In this document: positions 7,049 to 16,515 of the stretch, one piece after another
How the letters are laid out: each line of letters begins with the position of its first letter
Position numbering within the stretch: position 1 is the stretch's first letter
The notes under the pieces: generated by a model
Database searches by the model: none
What the model saw: only the letters and a program-made list of their open reading frames with translations
Told to the model about the DNA's origin: nothing
Program-made: the position numbers and the translations under genes
DNA from: an uncultured Gammaproteobacteria bacterium
Lineage (GTDB): Bacteria; Pseudomonadota; Gammaproteobacteria; Nitrosococcales; Methylophagaceae
DNA: 64,000 nt
Direction: 5' to 3'
NCBI GenBank assembly: GCA_937900515.1
Contig: CALCCU010000113.1
Span: forward strand, 1-64,000

Positions 7049-7777
7049 TTGTTGAGTATATTCTTGATAAAAAAGCACTCACTATTCTTATTAATAGTAT
7101 TGAGCATCAGCGCTCTTTTGATTGGCTATGCTTTTGATTTCAAAACACCGTTTTATCGTTATTCCCCCGAGCGCTTTGAAACAGCCATTACACAATTTGA
7201 GCAGAACGACGCTCAGTTAGCAGAGCTTCAACCTGACGGCATTATGTTTTATGGCAGTTCGAGTATTCGTGGCTTGCAGACTCCCATTGCACAAAGCTTT
7301 CCGAGCTTAAACATAATCGTAAGAGGGTTTGGCGGTAGTATGATGCACGATCTCTTGTTCTATTTTGACCGTGTAGTATTACCACATGAGCCTAAAATAT
7401 TATTTATATATGCAGGTGAAAACGATGTTAGCGCCCATGTTTGGCAACACACCATTCTTGATAGATTGACTCAGATAATTGGAAAAGTTAAAACTCATTT
7501 ACCGAACACACAGGTGTATTTTATATCTATCAAACCAACGCCCTATCGTTGGTCTCTAAATAATGAGCAGAAAAAAGTAAATCTCTTAGTTCAATCACTT
7601 GCTGAACAATCAGATCAGCTTAATTTCATTGACATTGACCCCATCATGCTCAATCAAGCAAATCAACCTGAGCCAAGCTTGTTCCAAGCAGATGGGATTC
7701 ATATGTCTCCAGCTGGTTATCAACGTTGGATTAATTTAATAAAGCCAATATTAATCCCCAAAAAAAGCGAACCTTAA
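7049..7777 (+). CDS. SGNH/GDSL-type hydrolase, membrane-anchored
   Basis: A 242-residue protein with an N-terminal hydrophobic helix (about 11-29) that would anchor it to, or carry it across, the inner membrane, then an SGNH hydrolase fold. Visible blocks: block I GSSS (69-72, probable nucleophile Ser71), block II GFGG, block III GEND, and block V DGIHMSPAGY containing the Asp-His pair. The substrate is unknown; relatives are esterases or acyl/acetyl hydrolases of carbohydrates. No ATG exists upstream of block I, so the TTG at 7049 (or the next TTG) must serve, with no clear ribosome site. Its stop lies within the metE terminator hairpin. Confidence 0.8.
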   Translation: MLSIFLIKKHSLFLLIVLSISALLIGYAFDFKTPFYRYSPERFETAITQFEQNDAQLAELQPDGIMFYGSSSIRGLQTPIAQSFPSLNIIVRGFGGSMMHDLLFYFDRVVLPHEPKILFIYAGENDVSAHVWQHTILDRLTQIIGKVKTHLPNTQVYFISIKPTPYRWSLNNEQKKVNLLVQSLAEQSDQLNFIDIDPIMLNQANQPEPSLFQADGIHMSPAGYQRWINLIKPILIPKKSEP

Positions 7778-7793
7778 ATAAATAAGGTTCGCT
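7760..7793 (-). terminator. metE rho-independent terminator
   Basis: Eleven-base perfect arms at 7766-7776 and 7783-7793 with a 6-base loop. Read on the minus strand the stem is followed by a run of seven T (the A-tract at 7760-7766), so it ends metE transcription. On the plus strand no T-run follows. Confidence 0.88.
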
Positions 7794-7804
7794 GAGTCAA
7801 TTCT

Positions 7805-10081
7805 CTATATATACTGCTTTCTCAATATATAACTAGCATCGACCATCGCTTGCAAAGCAGGTTTCACTTGCTGCCAGTTCCGTGTTTTCAATCCACAATC
7901 GGGATTCACCCACAGTTTATCAATATCAATTCGCTCCGCTGCTTTTTGCATTAGTGAAACGATCCCTTCTACTGATGGGACATTCGGTGAGTGAATATCG
8001 TACACCCCAGGACCAATATCATTGGGATAGTTAAAGGCGTTAAACACATCTAACAATTCCATATCCGAGCGGGAGGTTTCAATCGTAATCACATCAGCAT
8101 CCATATCAGCTATCGCTTCGATAATGTCATTAAACTCTGAATAACACATATGAGTATGAATTTGAGTTTGATCGCTGACTCCATTTGCACTTACTTTAAA
8201 ACAATTTACCGCCCATTTTAAATATTCCTGCCATTGAGATTGTCTTAACGGTAAACCTTCTCGTAATGCTGCTTCATCAATTTGAATCATTTCGATACCT
8301 GCTGCTTCAAGATCTTTAACCTCATCTCTAATCGCTAAAGCTAATTGCAAGCAAGTTTCTGAGCGTGGTTGATCATCACGTACAAATGACCAATTCAACA
8401 TAGTCACAGGACCCGTTAGCATACCTTTTACAGGCTTATCACTGAGGGACTGCGCATAATTAGCCCACTCGACTGTGATTGGTTTTGGACGTGAAATATC
8501 ACCGTAGATAATAGGAGGCTTCACACAGCGTGATCCATAGGATTGAACCCAGCCGTATTGACTAAAGGCATAACCTTCAAACTGTTGGCCAAAATACTCC
8601 ACCATATCATTACGCTCTGCTTCACCGTGAACCAATACATCAAGGCCAATTTCTTCTTGAAGCACTACCGTATTTTGGATTTCTTGCTTTATAAACTGCT
8701 GATAACTTTGTTCATCTAATTTCCCTAATTTATATTGCTTGCGTGCTTGACGTATTTCAGGAGTTTGAGGAAATGAGCCAATCGTAGTAGTTGGAAAGGC
8801 AGGCAGTTTGAAACGTTCTTTTTGAATCACTGCACGGCTTGAATAATTACTTTTTCGTTCAGCCATACTTTTATCTACTTGCTGTAAACGTGTTTGAATA
8901 ATCGGATTATGAACGATACTTGCTTGCTGACGAGTAGTGATTGCTAAGGCATTATCTGCCAGCTGTTTAGCAACATACTCACGGCCATTATTAAGCGCTA
9001 AAGCAATGGTATTTAACTCTGCTAGTTTTTGTACGGCAAAGGATAACCAACTTGCTATTTCCGAGTTTAACTCCGTTTCACTTTCTAGATCGACTGGCAC
9101 ATGAAGTAATGAACAAGAAGGTGCTAACCACAACCTGTCTTTCAATCTTGCATGAATAGGCTCTAACCAATTGATCACAGCATTCAGGTCTGTTTTCCAG
9201 ATATTTCGTCCATTAACAACACCTAATGACAACACTTTATGAGCAGGTAACCAATCAATGATTTTATTCACTTCCTCAAAGCCATTAATCGCATCAATAT
9301 GTAAGCCTCCAACGGGTAATTCACATGCCAACAATAAGTTTTCTTGTAACTGACCGAAGTAGCTGGTTAACAATATTTTTGGTGGCGTTCTATTCAATGC
9401 CAAATAAGCTTGTTTAAATGCATTTTGCCAGTCCAAATTAAGCTCGGTAATCAAAATAGGCTCATCAATTTGCACCCACTCTACTCCTTGCTTCTCTAAC
9501 TCTAATAGCAACTGTTGGTAGACAATCAAGATATCATCTAATAGTGACAATTTATCAGTTTCATCTTTTGATTTACCCAACCATAAATAACTGACAGGCC
9601 CTAAAATAACGGGTTTAATTGTGTGACCAAGCTCCTTTGCTTCTTTTATTTGAGCTAAGAAACGATCGGCATGCAGTGAAAAACGCGTATTCGCATCAAA
9701 CTCAGGCACAATATAATGGTAGTTAGTGTCAAACCATTTAGTCATTTCTCCCGCTGCGCTTTGTTGGCAAAATGACGTGCTTTGTGATTGACCACGGGCA
9801 ATTTGAAATAAACGATCTAAGTCACTCGCCTCTTTATCAATTCGATCGGGTTCATTGCCTAATAAAATACTGGTATCGAGCACATGGTCGTAAAAAGAAA
9901 AATCACCTACAGGAACATAATCTAAATCTGCTTGTAACTGCCAATGCTTATTACGAAGTGTTTGCGCAGTCTGTTCAAGTTGGTCCTGCCTGATCTCATC
10001 ACGCCAATAGGATTCTAGTGCAAATTTAAGTTCACGTTGTTTACCAATCCTAGGAAAGCCAAGGTTATGAGTGGTTATCAT
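7805..10081 (-). CDS. metE: Cobalamin-independent methionine synthase MetE
   Basis: A 758-residue cytosolic enzyme that moves the methyl group from 5-methyltetrahydropteroyl-triglutamate to homocysteine, the last step of methionine synthesis. The N terminus ([16 protein letters not shown]) matches MetE when the ATG at 10081 is used; the frame extends 11 codons further upstream but those do not look like MetE. C-terminal zinc ligands are present in HTHMCYSEF and in NPDCGLKTR, and the homocysteine region [13 protein letters not shown] is intact. Divergent from metR, the expected regulator. The B12-independent enzyme implies methionine synthesis without cobalamin here. Confidence 0.97.
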   Translation of the reverse strand: MITTHNLGFPRIGKQRELKFALESYWRDEIRQDQLEQTAQTLRNKHWQLQADLDYVPVGDFSFYDHVLDTSILLGNEPDRIDKEASDLDRLFQIARGQSQSTSFCQQSAAGEMTKWFDTNYHYIVPEFDANTRFSLHADRFLAQIKEAKELGHTIKPVILGPVSYLWLGKSKDETDKLSLLDDILIVYQQLLLELEKQGVEWVQIDEPILITELNLDWQNAFKQAYLALNRTPPKILLTSYFGQLQENLLLACELPVGGLHIDAINGFEEVNKIIDWLPAHKVLSLGVVNGRNIWKTDLNAVINWLEPIHARLKDRLWLAPSCSLLHVPVDLESETELNSEIASWLSFAVQKLAELNTIALALNNGREYVAKQLADNALAITTRQQASIVHNPIIQTRLQQVDKSMAERKSNYSSRAVIQKERFKLPAFPTTTIGSFPQTPEIRQARKQYKLGKLDEQSYQQFIKQEIQNTVVLQEEIGLDVLVHGEAERNDMVEYFGQQFEGYAFSQYGWVQSYGSRCVKPPIIYGDISRPKPITVEWANYAQSLSDKPVKGMLTGPVTMLNWSFVRDDQPRSETCLQLALAIRDEVKDLEAAGIEMIQIDEAALREGLPLRQSQWQEYLKWAVNCFKVSANGVSDQTQIHTHMCYSEFNDIIEAIADMDADVITIETSRSDMELLDVFNAFNYPNDIGPGVYDIHSPNVPSVEGIVSLMQKAAERIDIDKLWVNPDCGLKTRNWQQVKPALQAMVDASYILRKQYI

Positions 10082-10128
10082 CTTTCTGTCCGTTATCTCT
10101 GAATAAAAAAACACTATTGTAGAGACAG

Positions 10129-10180
10129 AACATCATGAGTAATAATGATGTTTTACTGTAAACCTATAAGATTTACTCAT
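10129..10180. promoter_or_regulatory. metE-metR intergenic palindromes, candidate MetR operators
   Basis: Two overlapping inverted repeats: AACATCAT (10129-10136) with ATGATGTT (10145-10152), and ATGAGTAA (10135-10142) with TTACTCAT (10173-10180), the second ending 2 bases before the metR start. MetR binds dyads between metE and metR in enteric bacteria. These do not match the enteric TGAA-N5-TTCA core, so assignment is by position only. Confidence 0.45.
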
Positions 10181-10182
10181 AT

Positions 10183-11076
10183 ATGATTGAGCGTAGCCAT
10201 TTAAGAATCATTCAAGCACTCGCCGATAACGGTACATTGACCGCAGCAGCCAATGCCTTATTTCTTACTCAACCCGCCCTGTCTCATCAGATGCGATATT
10301 TGGAGAAAAAGCTCGAAGTCACCTTATGGGAGCGGGATGGTCGTTCATTACGATTAACCCAAGCAGGCAATTTACTACTACAAGTAGCGCGGCAGTTACT
10401 ACCTGTTTTTGAACAGACTGAAAAAACACTAATAGCCTATGGTGAAGGACGTTCAGGCATTCTAAGACTTGGGGTTGAGTGTCATCCTTGTTATGAGTGG
10501 CTTAAAAAAATTCTGGCCGATTTCTTAAGCGCAATGCCTGATATGGATGTTGATATTATTAATAAATTTCAGTTTTCAGGCATGGAAGGTTTGCTTAATC
10601 ATCATGTCGATTTATTAGTTACGCCTGATCCAGTTAGACTGAAAGGCCTGCATTTTGAGCCTTTATTTGATTATGAAGTGGTATTGCTAGTCGCTCAATC
10701 TCACCCTCTTGCAGGCCAAAAGACAGTAACCGCGGAACAGCTTAGTGATGAATTATTAATGACCTTTCCCGTAGCCCATGAGCGTTTAGATATTTTCACC
10801 CAATTTTTATTGCCTGCAGCGGTTACTCCAAAAACAAAAGCAATTGAGTCACTGGATATTATGGTACAGATGGTGGCGCTGAACCGAGGAATCACCGTTT
10901 TACCAAGCTGGTTGGCCGATGACTATAGTGAAAAATTACCTGTTACCCGTGTTCGACTGGGTAAACGAGGCATTAATAAAACACTGTATGCAGCTATGCG
11001 TGAAACGGATCAAAGCATTAAATATATGCAGGAGTTTATTGATTTAGGCAAAGCAAATGCTATGACTGCTCATTAA
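10183..11076 (+). CDS. metR: LysR-type regulator MetR
   Basis: A 297-residue LysR-family regulator with an N-terminal winged helix-turn-helix (about 4-62; TLTAAANALFLTQPALSHQM is the recognition region) and a C-terminal ligand-binding domain (about 90-290). MetR uses homocysteine as co-effector and activates metE and other methionine genes. Identity is supported by the N terminus and by the divergent position next to metE. Its last four bases overlap the end of the convergent barrel gene. Confidence 0.93.
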   Translation: MIERSHLRIIQALADNGTLTAAANALFLTQPALSHQMRYLEKKLEVTLWERDGRSLRLTQAGNLLLQVARQLLPVFEQTEKTLIAYGEGRSGILRLGVECHPCYEWLKKILADFLSAMPDMDVDIINKFQFSGMEGLLNHHVDLLVTPDPVRLKGLHFEPLFDYEVVLLVAQSHPLAGQKTVTAEQLSDELLMTFPVAHERLDIFTQFLLPAAVTPKTKAIESLDIMVQMVALNRGITVLPSWLADDYSEKLPVTRVRLGKRGINKTLYAAMRETDQSIKYMQEFIDLGKANAMTAH

Positions 11077-12275
11077 AAATAGCGTGCTAATTCGAGCTGA
11101 ATATAGTCATCACGTCTAATTTGATATAACGAAGACTGGGCTTGATCTGACTTGAATATTCGACCTTCTAATGAGAGGGTCCAGTTATTACCAAACCGAC
11201 GACTTGCCTCAATATTCCATGCTGCATCACTGCTGTCTAGATCTTGAACCAGACCAACTAACAGTTCGGTCGATTGTTCATCATTCCATGTAATACGACT
11301 ACCTATCATTACATCATTTTCAAACGGCGTAATTAATTCATCGTTACGATCATCAAATAAATACTCACTTATCAGGCCAACGTCATAGTTACTTTCAAAC
11401 ACACCATAAAAAGTGTATTCAAAACCACCCGTTAAGGCTGTGAAGGTTTCTGAGCTAGTATCCCGACGGATGACTTCTAACTTCCACAACCATGAATCAG
11501 TGGTATTTTGTAACTCAAGGCCCGTTTGGTTCATGACTTCATAATAAGGGGTTAATGCTGTTGCAGTGCTGTTAAGCTGTAAAACTGGCTCTCGGTTTGT
11601 GCCATAAAAATGCGATAAAGCGACATCCCAATTCCCAATAGATTGTGACCAACGCATGGCGACATCAAGGTGATGTTGTTTGGCTCCTGACTCATATCTA
11701 GCGTTATCAGTATCAACCACTAATTGACTGCGTAAGCGCCCTTGTTTACCTACAAAGGTACGTTCACGGAAATAGGGTAAAACAAACAAGTCAAATGTTC
11801 CCCAGTCTTTAAAAAAACTGAGATTTATCATCGGCTGGCCGAGTTTGTCTTCAGTATCTGTATTTTCAACTAAGTCAGTTTGATTTATTACATCAACCAA
11901 GTGTTGTGACTCTGTAACGCCCCAATAGACTTTACCTACACCTAAGCGTACTTCCCACTCATCTTCTGCTATTAGCCAGCGTGCTTCACGTAAATCAGCA
12001 TGCGTGCGTTCTGCATCTTCGCTATCTACACGTAGAAAAGGCGCGACAATTATGCTTTGTCGGCCATCATCCCATTCATGGTAAAACTCAGGTGCAAACA
12101 CAGCTGAAATATCATGTTCACCCACGCCTTCATTGAACGTTTGATGGGGAAAGTAACGATATTCAAGCGCACTGTAACCAGACCACTCAGCAGCTTGTGC
12201 TGAACTTTGTACTAACAATAGGCCTACAGAAAGCAGTAATATTTTAGCGTTGGCGTTTAAGATCATTTTTCTCAA
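11073..12275 (-). CDS. Predicted outer-membrane beta-barrel protein of an RND export set
   Basis: A 400-residue protein with a signal peptide (hydrophobic 12-25, likely cleavage after AQA at about 29) and many alternating, aromatic-rich strands (WSGYSALEYRYFP, WEVRLGVGKVYWG, GFEYTFYGVFES). It ends in ...LELARYF, a terminal-Phe signal for BAM-mediated insertion. I read it as an outer-membrane barrel; the exact family is not recognised. It overlaps the upstream LolA-like gene by 32 bases (23 if the fourth-codon Met is used), so it is translated with it and is the probable outer-membrane part of the system. Confidence 0.8.
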   Translation of the reverse strand: MRKMILNANAKILLLSVGLLLVQSSAQAAEWSGYSALEYRYFPHQTFNEGVGEHDISAVFAPEFYHEWDDGRQSIIVAPFLRVDSEDAERTHADLREARWLIAEDEWEVRLGVGKVYWGVTESQHLVDVINQTDLVENTDTEDKLGQPMINLSFFKDWGTFDLFVLPYFRERTFVGKQGRLRSQLVVDTDNARYESGAKQHHLDVAMRWSQSIGNWDVALSHFYGTNREPVLQLNSTATALTPYYEVMNQTGLELQNTTDSWLWKLEVIRRDTSSETFTALTGGFEYTFYGVFESNYDVGLISEYLFDDRNDELITPFENDVMIGSRITWNDEQSTELLVGLVQDLDSSDAAWNIEASRRFGNNWTLSLEGRIFKSDQAQSSLYQIRRDDYIQLELARYF

Positions 12276-13026
12276 AGTCTTTATCTGTTAAACCCGTTCT
12301 AAATTTATAGTTACTAAATTTCAATTCGGTGGATTTACCATTTTGTTTATTTTCCATTGTCATTGTTAGCGGACGCCAATATTGATCGAGGAATTTTTGA
12401 TAATCACTAAATTGTTGTGTTTTTAATAAGCTATTTTTTCTATCAAAATAATCAACTTTTCGAAGTTGGTATTCTGCCTTATCTATCCACAATATACTTT
12501 TGGTATAACCCGAATATTTATAAAGTGGTTTGGTTTCTACTACAAAGCAATCCATGCCATCAATAACTTCATCACTTAAATAGACATAACTGTATTTTTC
12601 GATTTCAAATGAGCTGATATCTTCATAAGCAAACTCACTGCCCATAAATGGCCCTGATTTGTTGCTTGATGAAATGCGTTTCACACGTTTTAATGCGGGT
12701 AAAAAGATCCATTGCTCATCGGCATCAAGTGCATGAGAATAAGTTAGAAATGCCGTACCTTTCACATCTCTTGGCTGATCGAATACCGTCAGACTTTTAT
12801 CGCCATCCCCTTCGACTTCAAGACTTTTAATTCGCATCTCACGAATACTTTCTCCGCCTTTTTTATTTCTGAGAGTCATTAACAGATCAGCGGAGCTGTC
12901 CACCCAGCCTTTATCTCTATTATCAGATTCTGTAATAATCGCTAAGCCTTTTTCTGCGGCAGTTTCCGCCTGAACTGTTGGTAATAATCCAACAAGTAAA
13001 AGCATTGTCACTATTCCTTTATACAT
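12244..13026 (-). CDS. LolA-like outer-membrane lipoprotein-sorting family protein
   Basis: A 260-residue periplasmic protein: signal peptide with cleavage after VQA (about residue 20), then the fold of the 'outer membrane lipoprotein-sorting protein' family (PF17131 type). Characteristic stretches are DEQWIFLPALKRVKRISSSNKSGPFMGSEF-like sequence (about 103-132) and the strand-rich C-terminal half. Such proteins are thought to shield a hydrophobic ligand in a half-barrel like LolA. It overlaps the RND gene by 8 bases and the barrel gene by 32, so the three form one operon and it is the likely periplasmic carrier. Confidence 0.88.
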   Translation of the reverse strand: MYKGIVTMLLLVGLLPTVQAETAAEKGLAIITESDNRDKGWVDSSADLLMTLRNKKGGESIREMRIKSLEVEGDGDKSLTVFDQPRDVKGTAFLTYSHALDADEQWIFLPALKRVKRISSSNKSGPFMGSEFAYEDISSFEIEKYSYVYLSDEVIDGMDCFVVETKPLYKYSGYTKSILWIDKAEYQLRKVDYFDRKNSLLKTQQFSDYQKFLDQYWRPLTMTMENKQNGKSTELKFSNYKFRTGLTDKDFEKNDLKRQR

Positions 13027-15322
13027 GACGTTTTTCCTCGAGTTTCATTAATAAGGGTGGTAAAAATAAGAAATCCATAATCAAAGCAATCGCAATGGTG
13101 ACGGCAGTCATCACGCCCATATCGGCATTTAGTGAAAAGTGAGACTGTGCTAAAACAATAAAGCCTGTAACTAATACTAATGACGTCACCCAAAGTGCCA
13201 CACCAACTGTATTAAAGGCGTAACGAATAGCTTGTTCCGTATTCAGTCCTTTTTCACGTCGCGCACGTAGGTATTTACTCAAAAAATGCACGGTATCATC
13301 AACAACAATCCCTAGTGTCATCCCCGTTACAACAGACAGTGACATGCCCACTTGTCCGACAGTGAAGCCCCATATGCCAAAGGCCATGCCCGCTGGTAAC
13401 AAGTTGGGAGCGAGACTGACAAGCCCCACTCGAAATGAACGCAGCGCTAACATCAAAATAAAAGAAATGAGCACTAGAGCGAGTGTAGTGCCCACCAACA
13501 TACTCTCTACATTTCGTTTACCAATATGAGCAAACATAATCGTCGCACTTGCCCCAGAAAACTCTATTTCAGGAGTATTTGTTTCTAGCCATGCCCCTAT
13601 TTTTTCCTCAAGTGCTAATACTTGTTCAGTATGCAAATTTTCAAATGTAACTGTCAGTCTAGTTGCACTTTTATCAATATCAATTTGATCAGTTAAATCT
13701 AAACCATAAGGTAAGGACATTTCATATAACAATAAATATTGAGCCGCTAATTCGCGTGTTTCAGGTAAGCGGTAATAACTAGGATCATCACCATGCATAT
13801 TTTTATTGAGACGTTTGTATATATCAGTCACGGTACGCACATGCATGACATATTTTTGCCCACGCAGCCAGTTGGCAAACAGCTCTACCTGACGAAGAAA
13901 CTCAGGGTCATTTACACCTCCACTTTCACCTTGTTTGAGTGAATAGTGAATATCATAAATACCACTCAAGTTTTCAACCGTGAAGTCAGTATCACGTCTA
14001 AACTCAACTGTTTCATCAAAATATTCAACAAATTGATCGTCTAATTTATTGGTGGGTAATAAACTAACTAACACTAGTCCTATTAACCCCATACTCCATA
14101 ATAATTTACGGCTATTAACCACCACAAAGTCAGCCAACTTCGCCATAGACTTCTGACTAGTATCGCTAGTAGCTGTTTGACGAACACGTACAGGTAGTAT
14201 CATCATCAAAGCAGGCAATGTTGTAATCGAAAGTACAAAGGCAATGAGTACCCCTATTGCCACTACATTACCTAAATCATGAAATGGCGGTACATCACTA
14301 AAGTTCATACTCATAAACCCAATCGCAGTAGTGATACTGGTGATAAAGATAGGTTGTAAATTAACGCGAAGGCTATCACTCATTGCCGCTTTCTTATCTT
14401 GCCCTGCTCGCATATTTTGTAAAAAGGTTACAAGGAGATGAACAGCATCAGCTACCGCCATCGTCAGGATGATCGTCGGAGCTGAAGCTGTGGGTGGTGT
14501 TAATTTCCAGCCTAACCAGCCCATACTCCCCATTCCAAAGAGAATGGCACTGAAGATAATAATCACTGTTGCAATAGTGGCTGATACAGACCGTAATAAA
14601 AGCCCAAGTACCACAATAACGACTAGAAACATCAGTGGCACAAGGTTTTGCATATCTTGTTGTGCAGATTCACCGAATGAGTTGTCCATCATCGATAAGC
14701 CACTTAAGTAAATCTTTATATCAGGATTAACCGCTAAAACCTCATCGCGTAATGCTCTTGCTGCAGCCACCACTTCGCCGACTTCATTCAAGCTTTCTCC
14801 AGGAAGTTGAACTGTCACGTTGATAGCCGTTACATGCCCTTTTGGAGAAATTAAACGATGAACTAATAAGGGCTCGTGAGTCGCTATGTCTCGGACTCTA
14901 TCTAAATCTGCTTGGCTAAACTGACTCGCGCCTTCAACTAAATTGGCAACGATAAGATCATCTTCTTCAGCTACTGTATGCTGATAATTACTAATAGAAT
15001 CTACGCGACTTGAATAAGGTATTTGCCACGACTTATCAGTGATATCTTCAATTAATGAAAGTGTTTTATTGCTAAATACTTCTCCATCATCTGGCGCCAA
15101 AACAAACATGACGTTATCAGCTTTATTAAAAGTATCCTGCAATTCTTCAAAGGCTAGTAATTGTGGATTATCTGCACTAAAAAATTCACGGTAATCATTA
15201 CTAAACTGTAAAAACCGCCCTCCACTGGCTGTCATCAGAATGACAATGACCGAGAGCACTAATAATCGCCAAGGGTGATTGACGATAAATTCTGCGTATC
15301 GGTTACTAAATGATGACGTCAT
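13019..15322 (-). CDS. RND superfamily (MMPL-type) exporter
   Basis: A 767-residue inner-membrane protein in two matching halves. Each half has one membrane helix (about 17-35 and 408-426), a large periplasmic loop, then five helices (about 225-375 and 625-765). GMSLSVVTGMTLGIVVDDTVHFL contains the acidic GxxxDD proton-relay segment, mirrored by TMAVADAVHLL in the first half. This is the 'predicted exporter of the RND superfamily' type (MMPL/HpnN-like), driven by proton-motive force and usually moving lipids or hydrophobic molecules. No adaptor (HlyD-like) gene is near; the LolA-like protein may take that role. First gene of the trio. Confidence 0.9.
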   Translation of the reverse strand: MTSSFSNRYAEFIVNHPWRLLVLSVIVILMTASGGRFLQFSNDYREFFSADNPQLLAFEELQDTFNKADNVMFVLAPDDGEVFSNKTLSLIEDITDKSWQIPYSSRVDSISNYQHTVAEEDDLIVANLVEGASQFSQADLDRVRDIATHEPLLVHRLISPKGHVTAINVTVQLPGESLNEVGEVVAAARALRDEVLAVNPDIKIYLSGLSMMDNSFGESAQQDMQNLVPLMFLVVIVVLGLLLRSVSATIATVIIIFSAILFGMGSMGWLGWKLTPPTASAPTIILTMAVADAVHLLVTFLQNMRAGQDKKAAMSDSLRVNLQPIFITSITTAIGFMSMNFSDVPPFHDLGNVVAIGVLIAFVLSITTLPALMMILPVRVRQTATSDTSQKSMAKLADFVVVNSRKLLWSMGLIGLVLVSLLPTNKLDDQFVEYFDETVEFRRDTDFTVENLSGIYDIHYSLKQGESGGVNDPEFLRQVELFANWLRGQKYVMHVRTVTDIYKRLNKNMHGDDPSYYRLPETRELAAQYLLLYEMSLPYGLDLTDQIDIDKSATRLTVTFENLHTEQVLALEEKIGAWLETNTPEIEFSGASATIMFAHIGKRNVESMLVGTTLALVLISFILMLALRSFRVGLVSLAPNLLPAGMAFGIWGFTVGQVGMSLSVVTGMTLGIVVDDTVHFLSKYLRARREKGLNTEQAIRYAFNTVGVALWVTSLVLVTGFIVLAQSHFSLNADMGVMTAVTIAIALIMDFLFLPPLLMKLEEKRHV

Positions 15323-15542
15323 GTCCTTAATCCTGAATTATTTAATAAATATTCACTACTCACTAACTTTTTGTACTTTTGAAACGATTTTTATAAACAA
15401 TCAAAAAACAATGCAGCCTTTACAATTACGCACTTGAGACTGGGTATACAGTTTAGTCATGGCTGACTCCGTACATCAATGAATTCTGAACACTATTCTA
15501 CTAAAGCCAGTAAACCCTTCATAAATGAAATTTATATAGGCC
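15323..15542. other. Gene-free region upstream of the RND operon
   Basis: 220 AT-rich bases between the RND start and the psd stop. On the minus strand AGGATTAAGGAC precedes the RND ATG and is its ribosome site. The promoter of the export operon must lie here, but no convincing -35/-10 pair or operator dyad was seen. Confidence 0.4.
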
Positions 15543-16433
15543 CTATACCATGGCTTGTCCGAGTTTAATCGGCATAGCTGCTTTTAATTCTTTACTAAAT
15601 TTTCTTGCTTGCTTAGGTAATAACATAACAACCGTCGAGCCCATATTGAAACGCCCCATTTCTTGGCCTTTTTGCAAAGTAATCGCTTGTTCAGCACTGT
15701 ATTCCCAATACTGAATTTCTTTACCATAAGGTGGTGTAATTTGCCCCGACCAGACTGTTTCCATACTGCCTACAAAAATAGCACCGACCAGAACCATTAC
15801 GATAGGTCCTACATCAGTATCAAATACAGTGACAACACGTTCATTACGTGCAAATAGATTAGGTACCGTGCGTGCCGTACGTGGATTGACTGAAAATAAC
15901 TTTCCAGGGATATAACGCATCTGACTTAATGTGCCCGTTAACGGCATGTGAATACGGTGATAGTCTTTTGGTGACAAATAGATGGTGGCAAATTCACCTT
16001 GTTCAAACTGTTCAGCAAGTTTTTCATCACCACCTAATAATTCAACCACACTGTATTGTCGGCCTTTGGCTTGGACAATTTGGCCATCACTAATTGAACC
16101 CAATTGACTTATTGCGCCATCAACAGGTGATGTAATGACATTCTCGCCAGAGGCAATGGGACGAACACCTTCCCGCAATTCACGAGTGAAAAAAGCATTA
16201 AAACTATTAAATGCGGCTAAATCAGTTTGCGCTGCTTCATCAATATTGACCTTATATTTCGCAGTAATGAATTCAATAAAGGCATTTTTAAACCACGTTA
16301 CTTGGCTTTGTGTAAGACGATGCATCAAGACAGATAAACTATGTTGAGGGATAAGGTACTGTGGAAGCGTAATAAATTTATCCCATAAAGAAACCTCTGC
16401 TTTAGTTTCATTATGTATTTTTTTGTCTGTCAA
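15543..16433 (-). CDS. psd: Phosphatidylserine decarboxylase proenzyme
   Basis: A 296-residue membrane-associated enzyme that decarboxylates phosphatidylserine to phosphatidylethanolamine. The proenzyme cuts itself at a Gly-Ser bond to make the pyruvoyl group; the site is the GST in FNMGSTVVML near the C terminus. Other conserved blocks are PVDGAISQLG, YLSPKDYHRIHMP (catalytic His), FSVNPRTARTVPNLFARNERV and VGAIFVGSMETVW. The start is TTG at 16433 with AGAGGAA about 9 bases upstream; no ATG precedes the conserved region. Divergent from the flagellar operon. Confidence 0.95.
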   Translation of the reverse strand: MTDKKIHNETKAEVSLWDKFITLPQYLIPQHSLSVLMHRLTQSQVTWFKNAFIEFITAKYKVNIDEAAQTDLAAFNSFNAFFTRELREGVRPIASGENVITSPVDGAISQLGSISDGQIVQAKGRQYSVVELLGGDEKLAEQFEQGEFATIYLSPKDYHRIHMPLTGTLSQMRYIPGKLFSVNPRTARTVPNLFARNERVVTVFDTDVGPIVMVLVGAIFVGSMETVWSGQITPPYGKEIQYWEYSAEQAITLQKGQEMGRFNMGSTVVMLLPKQARKFSKELKAAMPIKLGQAMV

Positions 16434-16466
16434 TTTTCTTATTCCTCTTTTGCTTATACAATAAGC

Positions 16467-16496
16467 TTGTCATAATTTTAGATTTCTATGTATACA
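16467..16496 (+). promoter_or_regulatory. Possible sigma-70 promoter for the fliL operon
   Basis: TTGTCA (16467-16472) and TATACA (16491-16496) are spaced by 18 bases and lie just upstream of the first fliL-like gene. Matches to the consensus are 5/6 and 4/6. No sigma-54 (TGGCAC-N5-TTGC) or sigma-28 site was seen here. Position and spacing are the only support. Confidence 0.3.
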
Positions 16497-16515
16497 CCAA
16501 GGAGTATATCAAGCA

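Noticed and set aside
10181-10217. sigma-28-like sequence (TAAGAATC ... GCCGATAA)
   Set aside because: It lies inside the metR coding region, the spacer is 12 bases and the -35 part matches poorly, so it is probably chance.
12648-12830. 60-residue plus-strand frame within the LolA-like gene
   Set aside because: A shadow of the minus-strand gene, without ribosome site or recognisable sequence.
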